Source: Pycnopodia helianthoides (taxonomy: Eukaryota; Echinodermata; Asteroidea; Forcipulatida; Asteriidae). From it: 64,000 bases of DNA. Of this stretch, positions 52,701 through 55,405 are shown piece by piece; within the stretch, counting starts at the first letter, position 1; every line of letters starts with the position of its first letter. The notes under the pieces were generated by a model that saw only the letters and a program-made list of their open reading frames with translations, made no database searches and was not told the DNA's origin. Where the stretch lies: NCBI GenBank assembly GCA_032158295.1, contig CM063258.1, forward strand, positions 1,632,001 to 1,696,000. The letters are read 5' to 3'. The position numbers were made by a program, and so were the translations under genes.

Positions 52701-52938
52701 AATGATTTTATTAAAAGATAAATTATGGTTTGCCAACCAAATAAAGAAGAAACAAAACAGAAGTAACTTACAGCTTAGGTTTGGCTATCCTTGGGGTTGA
52801 TATCGCACCATGCTGCATTGAAGCAAATGAATACTCAATACTCATCCCCTTCAATAGTGTGGGTTGTAAACAACTAGTTTTGAACTCTTAAAAATTTGTC
52901 TCTTCCAGACACCGGCCAACCTGATGTCCTTTGACTGA
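10701..52938 (+). CDS. RALGPS1: RALGPS-type Ral guanine-nucleotide exchange factor (RasGEF plus PH domain), whole gene
   Basis: The product is an exchange factor that loads GTP onto Ral GTPases. In vertebrate RalGPS proteins a PH domain replaces the Ras-binding domain of other RalGEFs and targets the plasma membrane. Twenty exons with matching phases give about 545 residues: 10701-10733 (tentative), 11846-11953, 13432-13482, 26196-26279, 27241-27330, 27869-27961, 28550-28673, 29828-29910, 30598-30737, 31631-31704, 32140-32239, 33458-33490, 34708-34838, 36395-36449, 42914-42984, 43180-43226, 50732-50824, 51450-51552, 52192-52286, 52909-52938. The RasGEF domain covers residues 30-270 ([41 protein letters not shown]). 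A low-complexity linker ([20 protein letters not shown]) follows, then the PH domain (residues 420-540: [16 protein letters not shown]) and the conserved end PANLMSFD. Sequence and the CDK9 neighbour favour RALGPS1 over RALGPS2, but an invertebrate would carry one ancestor of both. Confidence 0.93.
11146..11304. mobile_element. MITE family M9 with 30-bp inverted ends
   Basis: GGCCCTTTTCGAATTCAGGG at the left is matched, inverted, by GTGGATTTGAAAAGGGCC at the right, and GCTTCGGCTCC pairs with GGAGCCGAAGC. The element is about 159 bases and lies in the first RALGPS intron. Flanking TAT on both sides may be a target duplication. Only one copy is in the window. Confidence 0.75.
11505..11665 (-). 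repeat. tRNA-derived SINE family C, copy 1
   Basis: On the minus strand the copy reads with an A-box-like TAGTTGGTAAGACATCTGCT and a B-box-like GGGTTCTAGTC, followed by a tail (AGTATACAGTGCTTTACA) that recurs at both ends of the palindrome at 38029-38226. It is not a tRNA gene, because the acceptor stem is absent. Confidence 0.65.
11846..11953 (+). CDS. RALGPS1: RALGPS exon 2, start of RasGEF domain
   Basis: Thirty-six codons, phase 0 at both ends, between GTTTAG and GTAAGT. The sequence [19 protein letters not shown] matches the conserved KSYDAVVFDVLKV region at the start of the RalGPS RasGEF domain. Confidence 0.88.
12419..12811 (+). mobile_element. MITE family M1, copy 1 (full length)
   Basis: A 393-base element with ends TTAAAGGAACATTACAGAAT and, inverted, ATTCTGTAATGTTCCTTTAA. 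Internal words such as GTTGCTGGCAGTGTAAGCAC and GATCGATCGGCCATCTGGGT are nearly identical in the copies at 17730, 21217, 25540 and 62864, so the family spread recently. It encodes no protein. Confidence 0.9.
13432..13482 (+). CDS. RALGPS1: RALGPS exon 3
   Basis: Seventeen codons ([17 protein letters not shown]), phase 0 at both ends, between TTTCAG and GTAAGT. This is the conserved Q-I-T-x-M-D-x-P-x-F-K-A-I segment of the RasGEF catalytic domain. Confidence 0.93.
13527..13782. mobile_element. MITE family M4, copy 2
   Basis: The ends AATTTCATAGAGCTGCTTAA and AGCAGCTCTATGAAATG are inverted repeats; the interior carries the family words (AGCAGGATACCAGTCACA, GATAACCTTATTCTGG). M4 is the most abundant family here, with ten or more full or split copies. 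Confidence 0.8.
13817..14147 (+). repeat. tRNA-derived SINE family A, copy 1
   Basis: The head TCATGGCCGAGTGGATAAGA (A box) and GAGTTCGAATCCCGG (B box) look like a tRNA-Leu/Ser type, followed by an unrelated body and an end in TATAAAGCGCTATATAAA with (ATT)n. The long unstructured body and several copies identify it as a SINE rather than a tRNA gene. Confidence 0.85.
14692..14838 (+). repeat. interspersed repeat R13, copy 2
   Basis: It runs from GGCCTGGAAGTACACAGAGG to GATGAATTTCCAGGCCTG, with GGCCTGGAA and TTCCAGGCC forming short inverted ends. The same unit is at 26521-26684. Confidence 0.7.
14876..15690. repeat. complex tandem array, about 150-bp unit with truncated copies
   Basis: The unit contains TGCTCAAGTGACTAGACTTG, GTGGGTATGTAGAGCCTTGG, ATGATTCCGACTTCATCTAA and TTGTTGCAGGAATTTTGATA. 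Complete copies begin near 15245 and 15538; partial copies near 14876, 15150 and 15399 are joined at different internal points. The patchwork suggests repeated slippage or gene conversion, or possibly misassembly. It is non-coding. Confidence 0.85.
15873..16040 (-). repeat. interspersed repeat R13, copy 3, with a short tandem tail
   Basis: Opposite orientation to the other copies (CAGGCCTGGATTTTCATCTT onward). Three tandem copies of a 26-base unit containing AGACCAGGGCAAC and GGGGGCCGTA follow at 15968-16038. Confidence 0.7.
16079..16345 (+). repeat. tRNA-derived SINE family B, copy 2
   Basis: It shares TTTCCTTGCC, GGATTGGGTTTTGGGTCCCT, GAATAATTCTCCAGGGTTTT and the end TTGGCTTCACAACAAGAATT with the copies at 302 and 57990. 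The B box is eroded (TTTGAATTAC). Confidence 0.75.
17117..17460. mobile_element. MITE family M4, copy 3, rearranged
   Basis: The words GGCCAAATTTCATGGAGCTG, GTGCTTACTGTATGAAAATGA and AGCAGCGCTATAAAATTGGC belong to a subtype of M4 also found twice at 20577-21062. A second partial M4 end (TTCATGGAGCTGGTAAGCAG) follows directly. Confidence 0.65.
17461..17729 (+). mobile_element. MITE family M2, partial copy
   Basis: The right two thirds of M2 are recognisable (GACCGATTGAGCTTAAATTT, TTTGACAATTACCAATG). It abuts the left end of the M1 copy at 17730, so M1 probably inserted at or next to its TTAA end. Confidence 0.65.
17730..18123 (+). mobile_element. MITE family M1, copy 2 (full length)
   Basis: Full-length copy with both TTAAAGGAACATTAC ends intact and few substitutions relative to copy 1. 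It lies in the RALGPS intron between 13482 and 26196. Confidence 0.9.
19222..19366. mobile_element. foldback element with arms of about 65 bp
   Basis: AGAATAAAAGGGTAGTGACG leads into an arm containing CGGCCGTTTAAAACTGGCAG and GTCGTGGCCGTGC; after a 5-6 base loop the arm returns inverted (GCACGGCCACGGCC, GTTTTAAACGGCCAGTTAAG) and ends ACTCTTTTATTCC. The transcript would form an almost perfect hairpin. A degraded relative is at 55272-55405. Confidence 0.85.
19711..19770 (+). repeat. tRNA-derived SINE family A, head only
   Basis: GTGTCGTGGCCGAGCGGATA and CACCGGACTCAAGCTCT match the A-box half of the family. The B box and body are absent, so it is a truncated SINE. Confidence 0.65.
20355..20550 (-). 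repeat. interspersed repeat R12, copy 1
   Basis: On the minus strand the copy carries GCATTGCATGGTGAGGTATC, CTACTTTGCTGTGTAGATTT and TAGAGAACC in the order seen on the plus strand at 22345-22490 and 37150-37325. With the copy at 22345 it forms an inverted pair about 2 kb apart. Confidence 0.75.
20577..21062. mobile_element. two tandem MITE family M4 copies
   Basis: Two copies of one M4 subtype lie head to tail (20577-20822 and 20829-21062), each starting AATTTCATAGAGCTG or AAATTCATAGAGCTGCTTAA and containing CTTACTGTATGAAAATGA. A partial M3 end (21065-21216) follows. Confidence 0.7.
21217..21609 (+). mobile_element. MITE family M1, copy 3 (full length)
   Basis: Both inverted ends are present. 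It sits directly against the right end of an M3 fragment at a TTAA. Confidence 0.9.
22345..22490 (+). repeat. interspersed repeat R12, copy 2
   Basis: From TTTTTGAGGCATTGCATGGT to GTTCTACTACCGCGGAGCAG; see 20355. A G-rich run of about 13 bases follows at 22558-22571. Confidence 0.75.
22851..23110 (+). repeat. tRNA-derived SINE family A, copy 2
   Basis: B box GGGTTCAATTCCCGG and the following ACACTTGTGTCCTTGAGCAA match family A; the A-box half has diverged. A tRNA-like minus-strand patch (GCAGGATTTGAACCTGCGAC at 23083) ends the block and may be a second, unrelated tRNA relic. Confidence 0.65.
23214..23412. mobile_element. MITE family M4, copy 4
   Basis: It runs from CCAATTCCATTGAGCTACTT to AGCAGCTCTCTATGAAATCT with the family interior (TTTCTGCTCGGCAAAATTAT, GACCTTATTCTGGTAAGCAT). 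Confidence 0.75.
23885..24247. mobile_element. MITE family M4, copy 5, with R14 inserted
   Basis: M4 sequence (TTCATAGAGCTGCTACTACA through ACTGGTATCCTGCTCATTTT) is interrupted at about 24010 by a complete R14 repeat (24012-24193) and resumes at TGCTCAGTAGAAAATT. R14 is therefore younger than this M4 copy, and its exact ends can be read from the junctions. Confidence 0.75.
24550..24705 (-). mobile_element. MITE family M8, copy 1
   Basis: The words GAGGTCAAAGGAAGACCTA, ATTGGTTGAGAATTGT and GGCGGCCTATGCAAGAGGTC recur inverted at 55995-56135 and 57368-57515, where the ends read AGACCCCTTGCA and, inverted, TGCAAGGGGGTCT. Confidence 0.65.
24838..25225 (+). repeat. interspersed repeat R15, longer copy
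   Basis: CCACAAGACCACAGGGCTTG and GTTTACTGGACCAGAATTC match the fragment at 9485; near the end the words return (AAGACCACCGGACTTGTCCA, GTTTACTGGCCCGATAATGA). Confidence 0.55.
25540..25931 (+). mobile_element. MITE family M1, copy 4 (full length)
   Basis: Both ends are intact, in the intron just upstream of the RALGPS exon at 26196. Confidence 0.9.
26196..26279 (+). CDS. RALGPS1: RALGPS exon 4
   Basis: Twenty-eight codons, phase 0 at both ends. [12 protein letters not shown] leads into [11 protein letters not shown], a RasGEF signature (A-F-T-x-R-F-N). Confidence 0.95.
26521..26684 (+). repeat. interspersed repeat R13, copy 4
   Basis: From CAGGTCTGGAACTAAACGGA to GATGAATTTCCAGGCCTGTG, like 14692-14838. 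Confidence 0.7.
27241..27330 (+). CDS. RALGPS1: RALGPS exon 5
   Basis: Thirty codons ([20 protein letters not shown] and so on to KIAK), phase 0 at both ends. The acceptor TTCTTAG is followed directly by GTAAGT, so the first bases of the exon themselves resemble a donor. Confidence 0.95.
27355..27778. repeat. CCCCTAG heptamer array
   Basis: About 50 units of the 7-base word CCCCTAG (GGGGCTA on the other strand), starting 25 bases after the donor of the exon ending at 27330. Edges decay into CCCCTAC and CCCTGAC. The G-rich strand is telomere-like and able to form G-quadruplexes. Confidence 0.95.
27869..27961 (+). CDS. RALGPS1: RALGPS exon 6
   Basis: Thirty-one codons, phase 0. [20 protein letters not shown] and [11 protein letters not shown] are the most conserved RasGEF helices; they contact the GTPase. 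Confidence 0.95.
28004..28505. mobile_element. MITE M4 copy interrupted by MITE M3 copy 2 (28062-28459)
   Basis: M4 begins CCAATTCCATAGAGCTGCTT and is broken at TTGCTTAA by an M3 element that starts AGGCAAAGTATAC and ends ATACCTTTCCT, followed by TTAAGCGCAAGCGTATTTCA, the continuation of M4. Removing M3 with one TTAA restores an uninterrupted M4. M3 thus inserts at, and duplicates, TTAA. Confidence 0.8.
28550..28673 (+). CDS. RALGPS1: RALGPS exon 7, with its 5' splice site in four tandem copies
   Basis: Forty-one codons plus one base. It encodes [20 protein letters not shown] through PCIPYLG, ending in phase 1 at CTAG before GTGAGT. The last 53 bases and the donor are repeated three more times downstream (see the repeat at 28621). 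Only the first donor joins in frame to the exon at 29828; any later donor would read through GTGAGT into a TAG at 28706-28708. Confidence 0.95.
28621..28868 (+). repeat. 62-bp tandem duplication of an exon end and its donor, four copies
   Basis: Units start at 28621, 28683, 28745 and 28807. Each holds the 3' end of the RALGPS exon and the intron start (GTGAGTTCAA). Donor positions follow 28673, 28735, 28797 and 28859. Copies 1-3 have GTGAGT; copy 4 has GCGAGT, a rarer GC-type donor. Confidence 0.97.
28995..29170 (+). repeat. interspersed repeat R13, copy 5
   Basis: GGCCCCTTGGCCTGGAGTTG to CCCTCTCAAAAAGATGAAGA, with GGAAGTGCCTTTTGCAAAAT inside. Confidence 0.6.
29355..29695 (-). repeat. tRNA-derived SINE family A, copy 3 (minus)
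   Basis: On the minus strand it reads A box (GATGCCAAGCGGTTAAGAGC), B box (GTGGGTTCGACTCCCAG), then the body with GTCCTTCGGATGGGACGTTA and a tail near GATGCATCCTTGATATC. It is the most complete family A copy besides 30892-31307. Confidence 0.85.
29828..29910 (+). CDS. RALGPS1: RALGPS exon 8
   Basis: With the phase-1 base of the previous exon this gives [19 protein letters not shown] and IDSERRSRK, matching vertebrate GIYLLDLIYIDSAYP. Phase 0 at the end. Confidence 0.95.
29988..30560. mobile_element. MITE M4 remnant carrying palindromic element M5 (30161-30534)
   Basis: M5 begins AAAGGGACAGGTTGCCTTGG and ends, inverted, CCAAGGCAACCTGTCCCTTT. Its two halves are near-complete inverted copies (ACAAAGTAAAAGGAAAACCA and its complement), so transcripts would fold into a long hairpin. 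M4 words lie on both sides (AGCAGAAATATTACTTC; AAGCAAGCAGCTCGATAAAA). Confidence 0.75.
30598..30737 (+). CDS. RALGPS1: RALGPS exon 9, end of RasGEF domain
   Basis: Forty-six codons plus two bases: [20 protein letters not shown], then [20 protein letters not shown] and NYK. Donor AA then GTAAGA. This closes the catalytic domain. Confidence 0.95.
30892..31307 (+). repeat. tRNA-derived SINE family A, copy 4 (best preserved)
   Basis: A box (ATGGCCGAGCGGATAAGAGC), B box (GGGTTCGAGTCCCGG), then body words CTTCGTCCTTCGGACGGGAC and GTAAAGCCGTAGGTCCCGTG, and a 3' end AAGCGCTAAATAAATGTAAG with (ATT)n. About 415 bases. The head suggests a tRNA with a long variable arm. This is a retroposon, not a tRNA gene. 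Confidence 0.88.
31631..31704 (+). CDS. RALGPS1: RALGPS exon 10
   Basis: The sequence [20 protein letters not shown] followed by LDAS parallels vertebrate LSLRIEP and SKEDLA. Starts by completing the Lys codon, ends in phase 1. Confidence 0.92.
31915..32085 (+). repeat. interspersed repeat R14, copy 3
   Basis: From GGGTCTAGCCAGGATTTGGT to CCCCTCTGGCTAACAGT, 55 bases upstream of the next RALGPS exon. Confidence 0.75.
32140..32239 (+). CDS. RALGPS1: RALGPS exon 11, linker
   Basis: [20 protein letters not shown] and [11 protein letters not shown]. The P-x-H-R-K-x-K-S-L-G motif matches the vertebrate PVPRHRKSHSLG; the exact PxxPR SH3-ligand form is not kept, though PATP is a minimal PxxP. Phase 1 in, phase 2 out. 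Confidence 0.88.
32330..32465 (+). repeat. tRNA-derived SINE family A, partial
   Basis: B box GGGTTCGAGTCCCGG and following family A words; the A-box half is replaced by unrelated sequence. Confidence 0.65.
32899..33273 (-). mobile_element. MITE family M2, copy 2 (minus)
   Basis: Full-length copy inverted relative to 4608-4990, with ends TTTAAAGACACTGGACACTT and AGTGTCCAGTGCCTTTAAA. Confidence 0.8.
33458..33490 (+). CDS. RALGPS1: RALGPS exon 12, microexon
   Basis: Thirty-three bases between CTGAAAG and GTGAGT. It accepts phase 2 and passes phase 2, linking SLGT to [10 protein letters not shown] and then to the exon at 34708. Its length is a multiple of three, so it could be skipped without a frame change. 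Support is from phase and splice sites; homology here is weak. Confidence 0.7.
33514..34079. mobile_element. MITE family M6, 566 bp
   Basis: TTAAAGGGGCTGTGTCGTCG at the left is matched inverted by CGACGACACAGCCCCTTTAA at the right. It starts 24 bases after the donor of the microexon at 33490. One copy in the window. Confidence 0.88.
34708..34838 (+). CDS. RALGPS1: RALGPS exon 13, linker
   Basis: [20 protein letters not shown] and [12 protein letters not shown] match the vertebrate ARHLLDDSVLE and NGLSLG stretches. Phase 2 in, phase 1 out. Confidence 0.93.
35070..35490. mobile_element. MITE M4 copy interrupted by M5 copy 2 (35098-35361)
   Basis: M4 reads ATTTTATAGAGCTGC and then TTAA, where M5 begins AGGTTCACGCTGCCTT. 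M5 ends GGTACCT, then TTAAGCAGAAAAGGTTGC continues M4. Excising M5 with one TTAA restores the M4 consensus, as seen intact at 56868. M5 itself is palindromic (CCTTAGATCGG against CCGATCCAAGG). Confidence 0.82.
36011..36387 (+). mobile_element. MITE family M3, copy 3, abutting an exon acceptor
   Basis: From TTAAAGGCAAAGTATACCTT to TCGTATACCTTCCCTTAA. The internal palindrome GAGAAACGTTTCTGACAGAA is characteristic. Only seven bases separate it from the first base of the RALGPS exon at 36395, so its end supplies the pyrimidine tract. Confidence 0.85.
36395..36449 (+). CDS. RALGPS1: RALGPS exon 14, linker
   Basis: [19 protein letters not shown], corresponding to the acidic serine-rich SSESSEFSEE region of vertebrate RalGPS1. 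Phase 1 in, phase 2 out. The acceptor CCTCAG has its pyrimidine tract within a MITE. Confidence 0.82.
37150..37325 (+). repeat. interspersed repeat R12, copy 3
   Basis: Contains GGTTTGTGGTAACACCATGT, CTACTTTGCTGTGTAGATTT and GAATTCGGGAGACTTCTCAG, the last shared inverted with 20360. Confidence 0.75.
37410..37612. mobile_element. MITE family M4, copy (intact)
   Basis: An uninterrupted copy of about 200 bases: CCCAATTTCATAGAGCTGCT to CAGCAGCTCTGTAAAATTGG. Useful as a family reference. Confidence 0.85.
38029..38226. repeat. palindrome with 62-bp arms around a tRNA-like core (SINE family C)
   Basis: Left arm 38029-38090 and right arm 38165-38226 are almost perfect inverted copies (TAAAGCACTGCATACTCAGT and its complement). 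The loop holds ATCTGCTCTAGAATGGCAAA and a B box GGGTTCGAATCCCACC, matching the SINE at 11505-11665 on the opposite strand. It looks like a SINE copied with an inverted tail on each side. Confidence 0.85.
38711..39292. repeat. large inverted repeat, arms of about 195 bp
   Basis: The left arm (38711-38906) and right arm (39097-39292) match inverted along their length, including TAATCCACCTTAGATTCTAG, CACTGACTAAACTCTCTCGC and AAAATACGGCGCAT, with scattered indels. The spacer is 190 bases. A direct repeat of about 50 bases (TAAAGACGGAGAAAGTATGT) flanks the structure at 37893 and 39407. Confidence 0.85.
39758..41416 (-). CDS. secreted C-type lectin with Thr/Ala mucin-like repeats and PAN/apple-like domain; frame broken twice in the repeat
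   Basis: The ATG at 41416 opens a signal peptide ([20 protein letters not shown]), then a C-type lectin domain at residues 22-152 with cysteines at 22, 33, 50, 91, 103, 128, 144 and 152, and WIG at 88-90. The sugar-specificity loop has QNW rather than EPN or QPD, so canonical mannose or galactose binding is doubtful. A linker of Thr/Ala repeats follows, probably O-glycosylated. The C-terminal 85 residues ([26 protein letters not shown]) resemble a PAN/apple domain. Lectin and apple parts are in one frame, but the repeats between them read as Thr/Ala only in another: one base is missing near 40837 and one is extra near 40220. As assembled, the lectin frame meets a TAG at 40688-40690. The gene lies in a RALGPS intron on the opposite strand and appears intronless. 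Function is inferred from family: innate recognition or matrix. Confidence 0.8.
40134..40910 (-). repeat. 54-bp coding minisatellite inside the lectin gene
   Basis: About fourteen units of 54 bases encode an 18-residue unit of the form [18 protein letters not shown]; some units are shortened variants with TTTPATAA. Units are nearly identical, so copy number is likely to vary between alleles. The G-rich plus strand leaves all three frames open for long distances. Confidence 0.92.
41420..42585. other. non-coding, lectin upstream region and RALGPS intron
   Basis: This is upstream of the lectin start on the minus strand. I see no certain TATA box; AT-rich runs at 41667-41690 and 41742-41755 are candidates. 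No repeat family of the window is recognised here. Confidence 0.35.
42590..42945 (+). repeat. 88-bp tandem duplication of an acceptor and exon start, four copies
   Basis: Each unit holds intron sequence (GGGTCTATATTGATAACTGA, TTGTCTGTGTTTAG) and about 28 bases of exon (TTTGACTGAGAGTTG). Exon starts fall at 42650, 42738, 42826 and 42914, exactly 88 apart. Copies 1 and 2 carry two substitutions in the exon part (TGTGAGAATC against TGCGAGGATC). Confidence 0.97.
42914..42984 (+). CDS. RALGPS1: RALGPS exon 15, start of PH domain
   Basis: The phase-2 bases of the previous exon complete the first codon; the sequence is [20 protein letters not shown] then KIHG, phase 1 out. The fourth of four tandem acceptors is the one that keeps the frame; use of any earlier one reads through AACTGA, a stop. 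Confidence 0.92.
43180..43226 (+). CDS. RALGPS1: RALGPS exon 16, PH domain strand 1
   Basis: [16 protein letters not shown], the first strand and loop of the PH domain (vertebrate GPLRRKTLLKEGRKP). Phase 1 in, phase 0 out. Confidence 0.93.
43290..43675 (+). repeat. tRNA-derived SINE family A, copy 5
   Basis: A box GTGGCCGAGTGGTCTAGTTC, B box GGGTTCAAATCCTGG, then a subtype body (GGTAGTGCATTCTGCTCTAC, TCCTTACGGACTATGAAGGG) shared with 32330-32520, ending in AAATAAAATAAAA. Confidence 0.78.
43733..43769. other. perfect hairpin, 15-bp stem
   Basis: CTAGCAAGATGCCGC, loop GCTTCGT, then the exact complement GCGGCATCTTGCTAG. It lies 38 bases before the 3.9-kb element; a degraded relative (CTGCCGCATTGACC, TGCGGAATGCTGCATG) is inside that element at 46730-46775. 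Confidence 0.9.
44041..44660. repeat. 60-bp tandem array organised as a 180-bp higher-order repeat
   Basis: Three sub-units are distinguished by CACGTTGTCTGCACG, CACGTTGTCTTGACG and CACGTTGTCTACACG; each recurs every 180 bases (for example near 44118, 44298 and 44478). All contain AAAACGT or AACGTAGCA at the same offset. Confidence 0.9.
44929..46625. repeat. four tandem copies of a unit of about 405-460 bp
   Basis: Units start at TAGTTCAAGCAG near 44932, 45340, 45799 and 46213. Each includes GGTAGGCCTAATGTTTG, ATATCGGTTGTCAT, GGCACTTGAGGAGCGGC, a C-rich run with CCACCACCACC and CTGTACAGCGGCATTCCAA. The C-runs vary in length between copies. Confidence 0.9.
47760..47972 (+). other. short open frame of unclear status
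   Basis: Downstream of the 3.9-kb element an open frame ends [20 protein letters not shown] and [11 protein letters not shown]. The CxxC looks zinc-finger-like, and a possible acceptor (TTCTCCAG) precedes it at 47849. It has no partner exon that I can see. I cannot assign it; it may be a transposon remnant. Confidence 0.2.
48605..49080. repeat. AT-rich imperfect tandem repeat
   Basis: AATATCATATTAAATATGT and CAAACACTAA(A)CAAT recur six or more times; a longer unit (ACTACATATATTTGTTAC to GGTGGGTGGACAGAT) is present twice, at 48612 and 48802, with another partial copy. Confidence 0.8.
49590..49850. other. GC- and CpG-rich island in the RALGPS intron
   Basis: About 260 bases are far richer in CG than the surroundings (CGCGGGCGGACGGGCAGACC, CGCAGCGCCGCGGGAAGG). 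Frames are open on both strands because of composition. It may be an intronic promoter or enhancer, or a fragment of a GC-rich retroelement; nothing decides between them. Confidence 0.45.
50538..50690 (-). repeat. retroelement-like fragment with histone-type 3' stem-loop, copy 1
   Basis: On the minus strand the block reads CTCGTCCTGAAGACGAGCAG, CTGTTCGAAACGTCAAGACC, ACACC, then GGCTCTTTTCAGAGCC, AACACTCTCACAAAAGAG and on to CCCGCAAGTTTACTA. The 16-base hairpin at 50585-50600 is identical to the canonical stem-loop at the end of animal histone mRNAs. A degraded copy at 58308-58385 shows that this is a repeat. No histone reading frame precedes it. It ends about 40 bases before the acceptor of the RALGPS exon at 50732. 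Confidence 0.7.
50732..50824 (+). CDS. RALGPS1: RALGPS exon 17, PH domain
   Basis: Thirty-one codons, phase 0: [20 protein letters not shown] and [11 protein letters not shown], matching vertebrate [20 protein letters not shown]. The W-T-R-Y-W core is typical of PH strand 2. Confidence 0.95.
51450..51552 (+). CDS. RALGPS1: RALGPS exon 18, PH domain
   Basis: [20 protein letters not shown] then [15 protein letters not shown]; vertebrate KKVSIVGWMVQLPDDPEH. Phase 0 in, phase 1 out. Confidence 0.95.
51690..51872. mobile_element. MITE family M7, copy 1
   Basis: An inverted pair built on GCAGCAGACATACCAGGTAAA at the left and TTTACCTGGTAAGTCTGCTG at the right, flanked by GAATGCTAGATG and CACCTAGCGTCCC. 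The hairpin loop contains GAGCATGCGCACA. A second copy is at 58515-58640. Confidence 0.8.
52192..52286 (+). CDS. RALGPS1: RALGPS exon 19, end of PH domain
   Basis: [20 protein letters not shown] then [12 protein letters not shown]. The conserved Trp of the C-terminal PH helix is in [10 protein letters not shown]. Phase 1 in, phase 0 out. Confidence 0.95.
52909..52938 (+). CDS. RALGPS1: RALGPS last exon with stop
   Basis: Nine codons, TPANLMSFD, then TGA. The vertebrate proteins end VPANLMSFE, so this end is certain. Confidence 0.95.
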   Translation, partial: TPANLMSFD

Positions 52939-53689
52939 GAAAAGAAAGGGTCAAGAGGTCATGCAGCGTCTTCTCGAACATCATCCCTCATCTATGGCCC
53001 TCTCTTATAAGACCGGACTGACCCTATACATCTACACAACAGCTCAATGCCAATCTTCTAGAAGAGAACCCTGGTGTTTAATCTACACACTACAGTACCC
53101 CCCCCCCTCCCCACCACCAACTCTCGACAAAAAAGACAAATTAAGTTTTTGGAAACAAATCATGCTTCTGGTTTGATCAGCCTACAAATGTTGGAGATAA
53201 ACGACATGATGTGTGAGACATATGAATTTGTCATGACCTTGAGGTCAATTGGTTGGTAATCCGCTCAACCAGCTCTACATGTTCAATGTGAATGCATGGG
53301 TACCGACCACAGTGCACTTAAAATGCAAATGGGAATGTCATGTCAGCATGCCGATGCCACAAAAGATAGGGAACCAGTGTCTTTACGGCATGAACAAAGT
53401 GCAGGGGTTAGAGGCTGGTTCCCTGTTCCAAACCGCTAATCGATAATATTTTGGTTCCTGTTTAGTACTGGTTTTTAAAAATGTTGCGTCTTCAAATTCA
53501 AAGTATGTGTTGTTTTAAAGTTAATTTTATTCTTTTAAATTGGGTTCTATTTTTTGGAGTATGTTAACAATCTCATGAGTGCAGTTCACTCTGCATTGTT
53601 TTCTATCTGCTAGTCACATCTGCGGACATTTTATTATTTCTTACATACAAAGTAACGTAATCAAATGAGGGTAGAGGGGAAACAATCTG
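52939..53689 (+). other. probable RALGPS 3' UTR
   Basis: This follows the stop codon directly and has no other recognised element. No obvious AATAAA with a GT-rich tail is present before the minisatellite; candidates at 56228 and 56291 would place the minisatellite inside the transcript. Confidence 0.4.
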
Positions 53690-55045
53690 GCACCTTTGAT
53701 GATCTGAGAATCGCTGCCTAGAGCCTTAGAATGGGCCATGGGAAACCAGAGCAGGAGGGTCTGTGCTTAGAGCCTCAGAATGTACCACATTAAACCAGAA
53801 CAGGAGGGTCTGTGCCTAGAACCTTAGAATAGGCCATGGGAAACCAGAGCAGGAGGGTCTGTGCCTAGAGCCTTAGAATGGGCCATGGGAAACCAGAGCA
53901 GGAGGGTCTGTGCCTAGACCCTTAGAATGTACCACATTAAACCAGAGCAGGAGGGTCTGTGCCTAGAACCTTAGAATAGGCCATGGGAAACCAGAGCAGG
54001 AGGGTCTGTGCCTAGAGCCTTAGAATGGGCCATGGGAAACCAGAGCAGGAGGGTCTGTGCCTAGAGCCTTCGAATGTACCACATTAAACCAGAGCAGGAG
54101 GGTCTGTGCCTAGAGCCTTAGAATGGGCCATGGGAAACCAGAGCAGGAGGGTCTGTGCCTAGAGCCTTCGAATGTACCACATTAAACCAGAGCAGGAGGG
54201 TCTGTGCCTAGAGCCTTAGAATGGGCCATGGGAAACCAGAGCAGGAGGGTCTGTGCCTAGAGCCTTCGAATGTACCACATTAAACCAGAGCAGGAGGGTC
54301 TGTGCCTAGAGCCTTCGAATGTACCACATTAAACCAGAGCAGGAGGGTCTGTGCCTAGAGCCTTAGAATGGGCCATGGGAAACCAGAGCAGGAGGGTCTG
54401 TGCCTAGAGCCTTCGAATGTACCACATTAAACCAGAGCAGGAGGGTCTGTGCCTAGAGCCTTCGAATGTACCACATTAAATCAGAGCAGGAGGGTCCCTG
54501 CCTAGAACCTTAGAATGGGCCATGGGAAACCAGAGCAGGAGGGTCTGTGCCTAGAGCCTCAGAATGTGCCATGGGAAACCAGAGCAGGAGGGTATGTGCC
54601 TAGAGCCTTAGAATGGGCCATGGGAAACCAGAGCAGGAGGGTATGTGCCTAGAGCCTTAGAATGTACCACATTAAACCAGAGCAGGAGGGTCTGTGCCTA
54701 GAACCTTAGAATGGGCCATGGGAAACCAGATCAGGAGGGTCTGTGCCTAGAGCCTCAGAATGTGCCATGGTAAACCAGAGCAGGAGGGTCTATGACTAGA
54801 GCCTCAGAAAGTACCACATTAAACAAGAGCAGGAGGGTCTCTGCTTAGAGCCTTAGAATGTGCCAGGGGAACCCAGAGCTGAAGGGTCTGCATGGAGACT
54901 GCGCCTGAAGCCTTAAAATGTACCAGTGGAACCCAGAGCGGGAGGGTCTGCGCCTAGAGCTTTAAAATTTACCTTGGGAACCAATAGCAGGAAGATCTCT
55001 GCTTAGAGCCTCAGAAAGTACCACATTAAACCAGAGGAGGGTCTC
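53690..55045. repeat. 49-bp minisatellite with two alternating unit types
   Basis: About 27 units share AACCAGAGCAGGAGGGTCTG and TGCCTAGAGCCTTAGAATG. The variable part is either GGCCATGGGA (type a) or TACCACATTA (type b). The order alternates for long stretches, with a dimer of 98 bases amplified in the middle; divergence rises toward both ends. Confidence 0.95.
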
Positions 55046-55271
55046 TGTATTATTGATGTCTTTTTGCTGTACTTTTGTGCAAAAACTAAAGCATCGCGTA
55101 TTAACAAAAATATCTTAGTGCAGCTTGCATGGCTGAAAAATTGCCAAGAGAGCTAGAGTTTTAATGAGTTTATTTTAGTAATATTGTGAGTAGAGGCACA
55201 GTTGGCATATGTGACTTTTTCCTACAAACCCAGAACATCATAAAGTGACCATTCAACATCATCCATGGTGG

Positions 55272-55405
55272 TTCTGAATAAGGGAATAAAAGGCTAGGTG
55301 ACAAGGTCTTATAAGGGCCGTTTAAAATGGGCAGGGTCTTGGCTTTGTGGTAAAGAACCAAGCTGAAGGTGAGGTCCTTTATCACACGGCCATGACCCTG
55401 CAAAA
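55272..55405. mobile_element. foldback element, degraded copy of the one at 19222
   Basis: GGGAATAAAAGGCTAGGTGA, AAGGGCCGTTTAAAATGGGC and CACACGGCCATGACCCTGCA match the element at 19222-19366, but the palindrome is broken by an insertion in the loop. Confidence 0.65.

Noticed and set aside
53690..55045. CRISPR-like array
   Set aside because: There are no unique spacers; the units are contiguous 49-base repeats in an animal genome.
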